DNA of 64,000 nt, taken from positions 124,001-188,000 of the forward strand of contig NZ_FXWM01000002.1 in NCBI RefSeq assembly GCF_900177675.1, given 5' to 3'. Source of the stretch: Bacillus sp. OV166. Its GTDB lineage: Bacteria > Bacillota > Bacilli > Bacillales > Cytobacillaceae. Made by a program: the position numbers and the translations under genes. The notes under the pieces are model-generated. The model saw only the letters and a list, made by a program, of their open reading frames with translations. It was not told where the DNA came from and did not search any database. Positions 1 to 8,907 of this stretch are shown here, piece after piece (positions within the stretch are counted from its first letter, which is position 1; every line of letters starts with the position of its first letter).

Positions 1-1
1 T

Positions 2-508
2 GAAAATACCTACGAACAAATGATAAATGAATCTGATTTTTGTTTTTCAGATTGCAATCTTCCGGAAATATCTATTGGTTTATTAAAAAAAGCGAGGGAA
101 TCAGAAAAGGACATTGTTTTAGATACTGGTTCCTGGAAGCCTCATTTTCCTGAATGTTTAAAATTGGCGGATGAAATTATTGCATCTATTACTTGTAATC
201 CCCCAGGAAGTGACTTGCTGACGTTTTTAAAAGATACAAAGGTAAAAAATATAGCAATAACAGATGGAGAAAATGACACTTTTTGGCTTGAAAGTTCTAA
301 CAGTGGATTGATTAAAGTCCCCAAAATACAGTCAGTAGATACATTAGCAGCTGGGGATATATTACATGGAGCATATTGTTATTATCGTTTCTACGAAAAA
401 AACTCATTTGTAAATGCTTTAGAAAAAGCTACATTGGTGGCATCAGAAAGCGTAAAATATTTCGGACCTCGAGAAGGTGTTTACAATATTAAAAAAAATA
501 AATTTTAA
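2..508 (+). CDS. PfkB-family carbohydrate kinase, C-terminal part (cut by window start)
   Basis: The reading frame is open to the left edge, so this is the 3' part of a longer gene. The motif DTLAAGD near the middle is a variant of the PfkB signature DTxGAGD; its Asp is the usual catalytic base for phosphoryl transfer to a sugar hydroxyl. The preceding segment (ADEIIASITCNP, then KNIAITDGEN) matches the Rossmann-like core of ribokinase-type enzymes. PfkB kinases phosphorylate sugars or sugar derivatives in the cytoplasm; the substrate cannot be told from this part. An internal ATG at 20 is not a convincing start because the frame continues upstream. Confidence 0.8.
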   Translation, partial: ENTYEQMINESDFCFSDCNLPEISIGLLKKARESEKDIVLDTGSWKPHFPECLKLADEIIASITCNPPGSDLLTFLKDTKVKNIAITDGENDTFWLESSNSGLIKVPKIQSVDTLAAGDILHGAYCYYRFYEKNSFVNALEKATLVASESVKYFGPREGVYNIKKNKF

Positions 509-709
509 TTCACTTTTGTTTTATAACTAGTAAGCCTTTTTCTTTGTTTACTTCTTGCGAAAACTGTAGATTTTGTTAGTTATCCCCATTAAAGCAGGTA
601 ATAAAATTGGCATCGCGATTAAACTCATTAATAAAAGTACTTACTATTACACATTGATTTAAGAAAATAAAAAATTTTCAGAAAAATCGGTTGGCGGGGG
701 TGGATAAAC

Positions 710-1405
710 TTGGATAAAATTTTAATAGTTGAAGACGATGCAGATATACAAAAGGTCATATCAATGAATTTATCTCTTGATGGGTTTGCCTACTCTATTG
801 CCGGAACAGGAATGGAAGCCATAAAAAAAGTTAGGGAAAACCAACCTGATCTTATTCTTTTGGACATTGAATTGCCTGATATGAATGGAATTGATTTATG
901 CCAGCAGCTGCGAGAGATGACGGCCGCGCCTATTTTATATGTAACCTGCAATAATGACGACAGGGAAAAGATTCTTGCTTTTGCAATGGGAGGCGATGAT
1001 TATATTGAAAAGCCATTTAATTCAAGAGTTTTAATCGCCCGCATTAAAGCCCACTTAAGAAGAAATTCAATCAACCATAATCAAAATGCATGTAAGAAGC
1101 GGATTTGTTTTGATGACTTTGTCATCGATCTGTCTGCCAGGGAAGTAACAAGGAAAGGAAAAGTCATTGATTTAACAGCGAAGGAATTTGAATTGCTTGC
1201 CTACTTTGCGCAGCAGCCTAATCAGGTATTCTCTGCGGAGCAGCTGCTTGATCAAATTTGGGGGTATGATTCGTTTAGTGAGAAGAGCACCATTATCGTC
1301 CATATTTCAAATTTAAGGAAGAAGATTGAAGATTATCCGATAAATCCTTCCTATATCGTTACAATGAGAGGGGTAGGGTACAAGTTTGTTCAAACGTCCA
1401 TTTAA
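710..1405 (+). CDS. OmpR/PhoB-family response regulator
   Basis: The 231-aa protein has a receiver domain (about 1-115) with the acidic pocket at D9/D10, the phosphoacceptor Asp at about D52 (LILLDIELPD) and the conserved Lys in EKPF. A C-terminal winged-helix DNA-binding domain (about 130-228) ends in the typical GVGYKF. The start is TTG at 710 behind a G-rich Shine-Dalgarno stretch at about 693-701. Its end overlaps the next gene by 20 bp, so the two are translationally coupled as a kinase/regulator pair. The target genes are not known from the sequence. Confidence 0.93.
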   Translation: MDKILIVEDDADIQKVISMNLSLDGFAYSIAGTGMEAIKKVRENQPDLILLDIELPDMNGIDLCQQLREMTAAPILYVTCNNDDREKILAFAMGGDDYIEKPFNSRVLIARIKAHLRRNSINHNQNACKKRICFDDFVIDLSAREVTRKGKVIDLTAKEFELLAYFAQQPNQVFSAEQLLDQIWGYDSFSEKSTIIVHISNLRKKIEDYPINPSYIVTMRGVGYKFVQTSI

Positions 1406-3536
1406 ATTCAGGAAATCCTATTACTTTAAAATTCTCCTATTTACCACGATGATCTCCTTTATTCCTTTTGTGATGATTGCCGCCTACAGTATGTATCAGG
1501 GAAGCAATCTATCGAATCAAATTATGAAGGATCAGATAGCTGATACAAAAAAAGAAATATTGTCTCAGAAATTGTTATATCTTCAAAAAGAAACACAAAA
1601 TTTGAATACTGACCTGCACAATCTCGAAAATACGTTAAGGCTAATTCAAAAACAAGCGGAAACCCTTTATAGCAACCCAAACCCAACTCTAACAAACGAA
1701 CTGAAATTGACAAAAGGTAAAGAAGGATATTTGTGGGAAACATTTAAAGATAAACGTGAAAAAACAAATGTTTTTATCAGTTCTTTATATAGCGATTCTC
1801 CGGAATCTATCATCAAAGATTTGAAAATTGCCAAACAGCTTGAACCATTATTTATTCAGACAATAAAAAATGAATCCATGATCAACGCCGTCTACTTGTC
1901 ACTTCCAACCTCATCCTGGCTGTATTATCCTTTTCTTGATGTAGAATCGGCCATTGCCGCAAAGACATTTTCACCGGATTTGCGTTTTCAGGATTATGAA
2001 TTTTACACAGTATCTTTAAACTCCGAGCGTAAAGTGAAATGGACGAAGCCTTATCTATGGTCGGCAAAACCGGTTGGCGATACAACGAAGGAAGACTGGC
2101 TTATATCTGCGGGAGCACCAGTGTATACAGCCGCAGGCAATTTTAAAGGTATGGTCGGTTTAGATGTGCCAATTGAAAATATCAAAAATCAATTAATGAA
2201 TGTCACATTTAGTGAACCAAACGCCTTCGCCTTTTTAATTGACGATAAAGGAAACTTCATCGCCGGACAAAGGAAAGCGGAGGGGATAGAGAAAAACAAG
2301 TTTATTATGAAAAAGGCTTTGGAAAATAAAGAAGGCATCCTTCCCATTAAGTATTCGAATTCGGATGCTTATCTTTTATCTTCAACTTTAAACAACGGTT
2401 GGAGCCTCAATTTTCTAATATCCGAGTCTGATATCGTACAGCCTATTGTAAAAAGTACAAAGGAACAAACGAACAAGCATATGCTTCTTTTTTTGAATCA
2501 TCTTTTGTTATTTTCAATTTTTGGGATTATCATCCTACTATATATGACGTATCGTTTTTCAAGGACGATTACACAGCCAATTGATCAGTTAACAATTGCA
2601 CTAAGAGAAAGTGCTGCCGGAAATTTTGTGAATGAACTTCCTATTAAGCAGGAAGATGAAATTGGAAACCTTGCATTAGCTTTTAATTTTATGAACCGAA
2701 AGATCCAAGAATTGATTGTCGAATTAAATTTAAAAGCCAATCAATTGGAGGATAAAGTATTAGAACGGACGAAGGAGCTGGAAAGTGCAAATGAACGGTT
2801 AGTGAATACAAACCAACAACTCCAGGAATCGGAAAAACGGCGAAAAGAATTTATGTCACAAATTTCTCACGATTTAAAAACGCCGCTGACTTCTGTCAGA
2901 GAGTATACTGAACTCCTAGTAAACCACCCCCAACTTTCTGAAGTGCAAAAAAAAGAGATTATGAATTCAATTTTGCTGCGCAGCAACCATATTATCCAAT
3001 TAATTAATGATCTATTTGAAATAAATACAGACGATGATGGAGACTACATAAAAGAAGTCATTCCATTTGATTTCCTGCTGGGGCAATCGCTGGACATGAT
3101 CGCTATCAGATCAGAAGGCTCCGATATAGAAATAACAAAAGACTATGAAATTGGATCACATTTTATTTTTGTTGATCCTAAAAAAATGAATCGTGTATTT
3201 ATCAATATCGTGGAGAACTCCATCAAATATTCCAAGTCAAATATGAACCAAAAAATAAAAATAGATATTATGGCATATCAGCAAGATAAAGACCTGATTA
3301 TTAAGTTTAAAGATTATGGGATAGGCATATCGGAAAATAGTTTGGAAAAAATATTTCTTCCATTCTTTAGAGAGAAAAGAACAAAAACAGAGAAAATTAA
3401 AGGAAATGGTCTAGGTTTGTCGATAGTCAAAAAAATCATCGCTGCACATGATGGAAAAATTTTGGTAGAAAGTAAAGTGAGTGTAGGAACAACCATTACA
3501 ATTGTGCTTCCGTTAGTTGAAATATGGGACTTCTGA
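1386..3536 (+). CDS. Membrane sensor histidine kinase with Cache-like sensor and HAMP domain
   Basis: The 716-aa membrane kinase is the partner of the overlapping response regulator. A first membrane segment (about 10-34) is followed by a long extracytoplasmic region (about 35-355) resembling a double Cache sensor (the GMVGLDVPIENIKNQL part is typical), a second membrane segment (about 365-388), HAMP (about 390-445) and a coiled coil. The HisKA segment has the phosphorylated His in QISHDLKTPL, and the ATPase domain shows the N box (NIVENSIKYS), G1 (DYGIGIS) and G2 (GNGLGLSIVK). The start is TTG at 1386 inside the regulator gene. The ligand is unknown; Cache domains usually bind small extracellular metabolites. 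Confidence 0.92.
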   Translation: MFKRPFKFRKSYYFKILLFTTMISFIPFVMIAAYSMYQGSNLSNQIMKDQIADTKKEILSQKLLYLQKETQNLNTDLHNLENTLRLIQKQAETLYSNPNPTLTNELKLTKGKEGYLWETFKDKREKTNVFISSLYSDSPESIIKDLKIAKQLEPLFIQTIKNESMINAVYLSLPTSSWLYYPFLDVESAIAAKTFSPDLRFQDYEFYTVSLNSERKVKWTKPYLWSAKPVGDTTKEDWLISAGAPVYTAAGNFKGMVGLDVPIENIKNQLMNVTFSEPNAFAFLIDDKGNFIAGQRKAEGIEKNKFIMKKALENKEGILPIKYSNSDAYLLSSTLNNGWSLNFLISESDIVQPIVKSTKEQTNKHMLLFLNHLLLFSIFGIIILLYMTYRFSRTITQPIDQLTIALRESAAGNFVNELPIKQEDEIGNLALAFNFMNRKIQELIVELNLKANQLEDKVLERTKELESANERLVNTNQQLQESEKRRKEFMSQISHDLKTPLTSVREYTELLVNHPQLSEVQKKEIMNSILLRSNHIIQLINDLFEINTDDDGDYIKEVIPFDFLLGQSLDMIAIRSEGSDIEITKDYEIGSHFIFVDPKKMNRVFINIVENSIKYSKSNMNQKIKIDIMAYQQDKDLIIKFKDYGIGISENSLEKIFLPFFREKRTKTEKIKGNGLGLSIVKKIIAAHDGKILVESKVSVGTTITIVLPLVEIWDF

Positions 3537-3590
3537 AAACCATACAGTAAAACAAAGGCAAGAAGCGATCATATATATACAGTTCATCCA

Positions 3591-3629
3591 AAAAAGAGCG
3601 GATACTATTAATTAGTATCGCTCTTTTTT
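3591..3629 (+). terminator. Intrinsic terminator after the two-component operon
   Basis: AAAAAGAGCG and the following ATACTA pair with TAGTAT and CGCTCTTTTTT around a TTAAT loop, ending in six T. It lies 55 bp after the kinase stop codon. Confidence 0.9.
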
Positions 3630-3831
3630 ATGGATGAAATTTATCGAATATTAAATATTTTTGGAAAATTTATCTGCAGTTTATTTTAACTTTAGGTTCA
3701 CTTTATAAATAAATAATATGATAAAGATATCTTAAAAGTCAGCTTCGATAGAGAAAGCAATGGAAATGTTTTCTTAAAGCGAAGACACATGCCTGAGCCT
3801 TCATATCCAAAAAAATTAAGGAGGTGAGCGA

Positions 3832-4692
3832 TTGAAGGTCATTTATGTAAACAAAAGCAACCGGCATACGTTTCTGGCGGAAAATGAACCAACTGTGATC
3901 GCATTAGGCTTTTTTGACGGGGTTCATTTAGGGCATCAACAAGTGATCAAAAAAGCTAAAAAATTAGCAGATGAAAAAAAGTTACAGCTAGTCTGTATGA
4001 GCTTTTTCCCTCACCCTAAGGAAGTGCTTAATAGAGACAATCAAAAAATTCAGTATTTAATGCCTATGAGAGCGAAGCAGCGTGTTTTGAAAAAATTAGG
4101 TGTAAAAAAATTTTATATCATCCAATTCGATAACGAATTCGCATCTTTGACTCCTGAGCAATTTGTCCAAAATTATCTGATTGATTTCGGCGTAAAGTAT
4201 GCTGTCGCAGGATTTGACTTTACTTACGGCCAATTCGGAAAAGGGAATATGGATCGGATTGAAGAGGATTCCAATCACTGGATTAAAGGCATAAAGGTGG
4301 AAAAAGTAGAGCATGATGGCGAAAAGATCAGTTCTACTTTAATAAGACAATTGATTTCCTCAGGAAAAATGGACATCGTCCACCGCTATTTAGGCCAGCA
4401 TTATCAAATCCAGGGGAAAATACACTCCAATAAAAACAGTGTCGAAGTGGTAGCAAACCCTTATTATCTCCTTCCTCCCCCGGGAGTCTATGAAGTAAGA
4501 GTCTCAAATGGGGATAACATAGCTAATCAGGTTGTTTTAGTGACACAGGAAGCTCCTAGAATTATTTTTTCCAATCGTAACAATAGTTTATTGATGGACC
4601 AGCAAGACATCTATATAGAGTGGATCAAACGGCTCTCAGCTGGAAGGTTCACGATTGTAGAGGAGCATGCTTCCTTATTCAAGGAAGCCTAA
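3832..4692 (+). CDS. RibF-like FAD synthetase with a degenerate riboflavin-kinase domain
   Basis: The N-terminal part (about 1-185) is an FMN adenylyltransferase domain: GFFDGVHLGHQ is the nucleotide-binding motif, followed by SFFPHPKEVL, AGFDFTYGQFGKGN and ISSTLIRQLI. It should convert FMN and ATP to FAD. In normal bifunctional RibF a riboflavin kinase domain follows; here that part is short (about 190-286), keeps only LLPPPGVYEVRV and lacks the GFPTAN motif that binds ATP and metal. I therefore read it as a dedicated FAD synthetase. The start is TTG at 3832 behind GGAGGTGAG. It heads a flavin-related cluster and probably supplies FAD to the enzymes downstream. Confidence 0.85.
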   Translation: MKVIYVNKSNRHTFLAENEPTVIALGFFDGVHLGHQQVIKKAKKLADEKKLQLVCMSFFPHPKEVLNRDNQKIQYLMPMRAKQRVLKKLGVKKFYIIQFDNEFASLTPEQFVQNYLIDFGVKYAVAGFDFTYGQFGKGNMDRIEEDSNHWIKGIKVEKVEHDGEKISSTLIRQLISSGKMDIVHRYLGQHYQIQGKIHSNKNSVEVVANPYYLLPPPGVYEVRVSNGDNIANQVVLVTQEAPRIIFSNRNNSLLMDQQDIYIEWIKRLSAGRFTIVEEHASLFKEA

Positions 4693-4747
4693 TCTAAACC
4701 GGTAATATCGGATTTATTATAAAAAATAAAATAATGGAGGGTTAAAA

Positions 4748-5161
4748 ATGAGTGTAGAAACAGCATGGTTGGAAAGTTTGACGTATTTAAACGATCAGCC
4801 AGGAGTCAAGCTAATTAAAGCCGGGACTTATAAAAAGAAGGAACTAAATGACATCCTCGGTATTCCAAATCTTAAAAGTCAAATTATTGACGTTCCAGTT
4901 TGCACAGACCAACATGCTTTGCAAATGGGTTATTTCTCAATGCAGCCTTCAGAGGATTTTGAATTTACGTACACCTACCTTGAAGTAAAACTAGTGATCA
5001 GAGGGAAAATTATCGTGCGGGACGCTCAAGGGAAAAAGTATGTAGCAGAAGAAGGCGACGTGTTTGTCTTCGCTCCGACAACCACCGTAATCTTTGACGG
5101 AGATAGTGATGGAGATGCGTTTTATACAGCACACCGTAATCCTGAACCCGCATTTATGTAA
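4748..5161 (+). CDS. Small cupin protein, EutQ-like, copy 1
   Basis: The 137-aa protein consists of one beta-barrel cupin. In the first cupin motif (MQPSEDFEFTYTYLEVKLVIRGK) the usual metal-binding His residues are replaced by Phe/Tyr/Glu, as in EutQ-type cupins, so no mononuclear metal centre is expected. The second motif region (EEGDVFVFAPTT) is well formed. Four homologous copies occur in this window, always in pairs. It has a good ribosome-binding site (AATGGAGGG). The reaction is unknown; ligand binding or an accessory role to the flavoenzymes nearby is possible. Confidence 0.85.
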   Translation: MSVETAWLESLTYLNDQPGVKLIKAGTYKKKELNDILGIPNLKSQIIDVPVCTDQHALQMGYFSMQPSEDFEFTYTYLEVKLVIRGKIIVRDAQGKKYVAEEGDVFVFAPTTTVIFDGDSDGDAFYTAHRNPEPAFM

Positions 5162-5241
5162 ATGCAAAAAGAAATCTTAATTAATATGTCTCTTCAATAG
5201 ACAGAATATTCTTAAAAATAAAGATTAAAGGGGTTGTAATT

Positions 5242-5655
5242 ATGAGTCAATCTGCAACAGAATCAACAAACTACAACTATTTAAGTAAAGAACCAGGAAT
5301 CCAAATATTTAAAGCAGGCACTTTCCAGAAAAAAGAACTGAATGATTATCTTGGAATCCCCGCACTTAAAAGCCAGATTATTGATGTTCCGGTCACATCT
5401 AAAGAAAATGCGATTACTATAGGCTACTTTGATATGCAGCCAGGTGAAGAATTTGAATTTGTTTATGAATTCTTAGAAGTAAAATTCGTTACGAAAGGGA
5501 AATTTATCTTACGTGATGAGCAAGGAAACAAATATGTAGCGAAAAAAGGGGATGTTGTCGTCTTTACGCCAAATAAAAAGGTCATTTTTGACGCTGAAAG
5601 TGAGGGGGAAGCTTTTTACACGGCTCACCGTATCCCTGAACCATCATTTATGTAA
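5242..5655 (+). CDS. Small cupin protein, EutQ-like, copy 2
   Basis: The 137-aa paralogue of the preceding gene lies 80 bp downstream. It shares KKELND.LGIP.LKSQIIDVPV near the N-terminus and a TAHR.PEP.FM end. The metal-site His residues are absent here too (FEFVYEFLEVKFVTKGK). The pair may form a heteromeric complex: the two copies have diverged while the fold is kept, whereas the second pair at 46.7-47.7 kb is nearly identical. The start is ATG after AAAGGGGTTG. The function is unknown. Confidence 0.85.
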   Translation: MSQSATESTNYNYLSKEPGIQIFKAGTFQKKELNDYLGIPALKSQIIDVPVTSKENAITIGYFDMQPGEEFEFVYEFLEVKFVTKGKFILRDEQGNKYVAKKGDVVVFTPNKKVIFDAESEGEAFYTAHRIPEPSFM

Positions 5656-5818
5656 GCGTGTCCAATGTTATAAAGCTGTGGACAGGTGGCGCAGAAAGGA
5701 GATTGAAACTGTCTTTGTCAGTCTGCTCCAGCCGAATCCCCCAATTCTAACCTAATCAAGTTTCATACTTTGCTGAGAATTAACCCTTATCAAAATAAAG
5801 TAGAAGGGGGGTATCGAA

Positions 5819-6565
5819 ATGCATACGGTAAATGCCATGAGCTATCAAGATTTTGATTTTGAATTGAATGGAAGCAAAGCGCTTTTGGAGGATATATTTC
5901 CAGGATTCAACGAATACGACCGCATTGGGGTGGTTGTAAGGGAAGCAGGTGGCGGAACGGGTTCCAGTGCCTTGCTCATGTCTGCGCTTACCCGATTTTA
6001 TGATTTTTTTCGTCCAAATCTCGGTGTTGAGCCTGGAGCACAGTTTATTTATCCGGAATTCTTCATTTTTCATGTCGGAAAAAAACATATGACCCATTAT
6101 TGGATGGATATTTGGCCTCCGCATAAAGAAGTGGTGGTTAAAGAAGACGATCCTGAGCAAATTTTGGAAGCGATTAATGACCGTGGTATTACACGCTTGC
6201 TCGTCGAAGATATAGCACCATCTCAACCCATCTTTTTAAGAGAAACGTTAAACAGCGCGAAACATCGAATTGTCAGCGCCTTGGCCTATTCCCCGACTGG
6301 ACGTGTAAAAAACAGCGATGTCAAGATTACCAGTTGCGAAGCAGCCGAAAAAAATGTTCTTGACTCCATCAAGATATCAGAAAACCTCTCAAAAGAATTG
6401 CTGTATGAGCTGCTGGAAAGACGTGAACTCCTTAAAGTGAATGGCCGCGTTACTGAAACGTATCGCCGGATTGAAGTCGAAGAGGCTTTGCATATGCTTA
6501 CCGAAAACACGGAACCGGGTGCAACGACACTCAGCTACTTTGCCTTACTCGAAATGGAAGTTTGA
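5819..6565 (+). CDS. Unrecognised 248-aa protein of the cupin module
   Basis: I do not recognise this family. It is soluble, with no signal peptide or membrane segment. Conspicuous features are an N-terminal GVVVREAGGGTGSSALLMSA stretch (about 40-59), a WMDIWPPHKE segment (about 97-106) and DPEQILEAINDRGITRLLVED (two adjoining conserved blocks, about 111-131). The C-terminal half is helical and charged. A broken paralogue follows the other cupin pair at 47.99-48.75 kb, so gene order cupin-cupin-this protein is conserved in two loci. The glycine-rich N-terminal loop could bind a nucleotide or phosphate, but that is a guess. ATG at 5819 follows AAGGGGGGT. Confidence 0.8.
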   Translation: MHTVNAMSYQDFDFELNGSKALLEDIFPGFNEYDRIGVVVREAGGGTGSSALLMSALTRFYDFFRPNLGVEPGAQFIYPEFFIFHVGKKHMTHYWMDIWPPHKEVVVKEDDPEQILEAINDRGITRLLVEDIAPSQPIFLRETLNSAKHRIVSALAYSPTGRVKNSDVKITSCEAAEKNVLDSIKISENLSKELLYELLERRELLKVNGRVTETYRRIEVEEALHMLTENTEPGATTLSYFALLEMEV

Positions 6566-6677
6566 GTGTGAAGATCGAATGATTTAAGAAGGGGTTAACA
6601 ATTCTATTTTTTTGGCAATAATTTGCTGAATTTTATAAATAGTGAAAAACCTAAAACTAATAGAGGAGTGAATGAGA

Positions 6678-7916
6678 ATGTCAGTAAGTAGCACAGCTGT
6701 AGTAAACGATGGGATTATGCGAATTCCGGGTTGGTGGTCTTGCCCGCCAGGATATGAACATTTGCAAGAAAAAGCACATGAAATAGGGAAAAATTATCTG
6801 CTTGAAAGATCTTTTATTGCAGATAGAGAAAGCCAATATCCACATGAAAGCATGTTAAAAATCGCTGAATCAGGATTTGGAGCTGTTACTGTACCAGTTG
6901 AATATGGTGGTCTTGGAACTGGTCTTACTGGCTTTGCAGTATTAGCAGAAAGCATTGCCCAATATTGTGCATCTTCAGCAATGTGTTGGGTTATGCATAC
7001 CGCAGCTGTACAAACACTTTTTGCATCTGGTAATGAAGAACAACGCAGAAGATTCATTCCGGAAGTAATAAAAGGTAAAGTAGGGGCTTTAGCTTTTAGT
7101 GAACCGGCAACTGGAAGTCACTTCTGGAATGTTGTAAGTACAGCTCCACGACATGGGGACGGCTACTTATTAAATGCAGATAAATCATTTGTAACAAGTG
7201 CTGGAGCTGCTGACTGGTATATTGTTTGTACATCTTCACCGGAAAGCCCTCTTGAAGATAAGCTAACGTTTTTACTTGTTGAAGACGGTCAGGATGGGAT
7301 TACACAATATCCGTTCTCAGCTATGGGACTACGTGGTAACTCCAGCGGTCCAATGAAATTTAGAGATGTGTTTGTTCCAAAGGAGAACCTTTTAGGTACT
7401 GAAGGCGGTATGGCTTATTATAACGATAATGTTATTGATCCATTATTCCTATTAGGAACTGCTGCAGTTTGGACTGGTATTGCTCAGGGAGCTATTAATG
7501 AAGCGATTGATGGAGCTAAGAAAAAGGTTCATGCTGATACAGGTAAATCTGTTGCAAGCTATCAAGTCATTCGCCATGAATTAGCAAAAGCTCAAATTCT
7601 AGTTGATAGTTCCAGAAGTATGTTATATAGAGTTGCCGAGAATTTTGACAGAGCAGTTAAAAATGGAATTCCATTGCAAGATGTTCTATTACCGGTTTGG
7701 GAACTAAAAACCTATGCTGCTGATATGGTTATCCAAGTAACAAATCAAGCATTACAAGTAGCAGGTGGAAGAGGTTACCTGACAGGCCGAATTGAAAAGT
7801 ATCTGCGTGACGGCCGTGCCGGAGCTGTAATGGGACCAACAAATGAAATTTTACGTGAGTGGATTGGTCTTTCTTTACTTCAATCCCCTTGGTATAACCA
7901 AGACATTAAAAAATAA
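6678..7916 (+). CDS. Acyl-CoA-dehydrogenase-fold flavoprotein, probable flavin-dependent monooxygenase
   Basis: The protein of about 412 aa has the acyl-CoA dehydrogenase fold: an N-terminal helical domain (about 1-130), a middle beta domain with AFSEPATGSH and KSFVTSAGAADWYIV, and a C-terminal four-helix domain with QVAGGRGYLTG. The C-terminal motif that carries the catalytic Glu in dehydrogenases (YEGT) reads MGPTNEILREW, so the base appears lost. The same kind of change occurs in flavin-dependent oxygenases of this fold (DszC-type). An FMN reductase follows, as in two-component monooxygenases. I chose the second ATG (6678), 9 bases after GGAG; the ATG at 6672 is too close to the ribosome-binding site. 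The substrate is unknown. Confidence 0.82.
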   Translation: MSVSSTAVVNDGIMRIPGWWSCPPGYEHLQEKAHEIGKNYLLERSFIADRESQYPHESMLKIAESGFGAVTVPVEYGGLGTGLTGFAVLAESIAQYCASSAMCWVMHTAAVQTLFASGNEEQRRRFIPEVIKGKVGALAFSEPATGSHFWNVVSTAPRHGDGYLLNADKSFVTSAGAADWYIVCTSSPESPLEDKLTFLLVEDGQDGITQYPFSAMGLRGNSSGPMKFRDVFVPKENLLGTEGGMAYYNDNVIDPLFLLGTAAVWTGIAQGAINEAIDGAKKKVHADTGKSVASYQVIRHELAKAQILVDSSRSMLYRVAENFDRAVKNGIPLQDVLLPVWELKTYAADMVIQVTNQALQVAGGRGYLTGRIEKYLRDGRAGAVMGPTNEILREWIGLSLLQSPWYNQDIKK

Positions 7917-7978
7917 AACCTTGTAGATTGATAGAAATACTAATTGTTACTTAATAATTCCAGGATGAGTTAATTGAT

Positions 7979-8024
7979 AAGTCATATATCCAAATAGACG
8001 GATAGTAATTTGGATATATGACTT
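7979..8024. repeat. Perfect 17-bp inverted repeat between the flavoprotein and reductase genes
   Basis: AAGTCATATATCCAAAT (7979-7995) is exactly mirrored by ATTTGGATATATGACTT (8008-8024) around a 12-nt loop. There is no long T run, so it may be an mRNA-stabilising or processing hairpin, a weak terminator, or an operator, rather than a standard terminator. Confidence 0.75.
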
Positions 8025-8111
8025 TCCAAACGATTTCTGGGTTATTTATTGTCGCGAAGAACGATAAATTTTAAATTATTAAAATGCCAACGACGAAATG
8101 GAGGAGAATAA

Positions 8112-8666
8112 ATGAAATTACTAGGAATCTCGGGAACAATTATTGGAGCGAAACCACGGATTGTTGTTGAAAAAGTATTAGATGAGGTAAAGAAAAATCA
8201 CCCTGAAATTGAAGTGGAATTGCTTGATTTAAGAGACTATGATGTTCAATTCTGTGATGGACGTAATCCTTCAACATACAATGAAGATACAAAGAAAGTA
8301 ATAGATATCGTTTCCTCAGCAGATTTCTATATTATTGGAACACCTATTTTCAATGGTTCAATTACGGGTCCTCTTAAAAACCTGTTTGATTTAATCAATC
8401 CAAAGGATTTCCGCAACAAAGTAATGGGCTTTATTGCGACTGGAGGAACATATCAGCACTATTTAGTCATTGAAAATCAATTGAAACCAATTGCAGGCTT
8501 CCTCCGTGCTTTTGTTGCACCGGGGTTTGTATATGCGAATAATGATCATTTCAACCAGCAAAATGAACTGGTCGATCAAGAAGTGTTACAGCGTGTATCA
8601 GCTTTAGCTGAAGAAGTGGTCTTTATGCAAAAAGCATTAAAAGCGCCAAAGAGCGTTACAGTATAA
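8112..8666 (+). CDS. NAD(P)H-dependent FMN reductase (SsuE/MsuE type)
   Basis: The 184-aa flavodoxin-like protein begins LLGISGTIIGAKPR, the phosphate loop of the NADPH-dependent FMN reductase family. It continues with the TPIFNGSITGPLKNLFDLI segment (about 77-95), which binds the flavin and forms the dimer contact. Such enzymes supply reduced FMN to two-component monooxygenases; the neighbour with the acyl-CoA dehydrogenase fold is the obvious partner. The start ATG at 8112 follows GGAGGAG. A terminator hairpin comes 32 bp after the stop. Confidence 0.88.
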   Translation: MKLLGISGTIIGAKPRIVVEKVLDEVKKNHPEIEVELLDLRDYDVQFCDGRNPSTYNEDTKKVIDIVSSADFYIIGTPIFNGSITGPLKNLFDLINPKDFRNKVMGFIATGGTYQHYLVIENQLKPIAGFLRAFVAPGFVYANNDHFNQQNELVDQEVLQRVSALAEEVVFMQKALKAPKSVTV

Positions 8667-8697
8667 AAAAGGAATAACAAATAGCATGGGGATTAAC

Positions 8698-8745
8698 CTC
8701 TTTTTCTTGCAAGTGCGGCAGAGAAAAAGAGTGTTTTTCTTTTAG
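8698..8745 (+). terminator. Intrinsic terminator after the FMN reductase
   Basis: CTCTTTTTCT (8698-8707) pairs with AGAAAAAGAG (8722-8731), followed by TGTTTTTCTTTT. It separates the oxygenase genes from the transporter leader. Confidence 0.75.
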
Positions 8746-8907
8746 CACATCAACGTCATTTGGATTCATTACTAAATAAAAACATTTTAGTGATAGGATT
8801 TGATCGGTACTTGGCTCTTGCGGAATGCAAGGTTTATATATATTTTTTGGCGTGTAAAAGTCTTAAGGCAATGAAGAACTAAGCAAGAAAATCTGGAAAT
8901 AAAGTAA

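Noticed and set aside
3722..3790. Possible riboswitch before the RibF-like gene
   Set aside because: Only a loose CTTCG...CGAAG pairing; none of the conserved FMN-riboswitch blocks are present.
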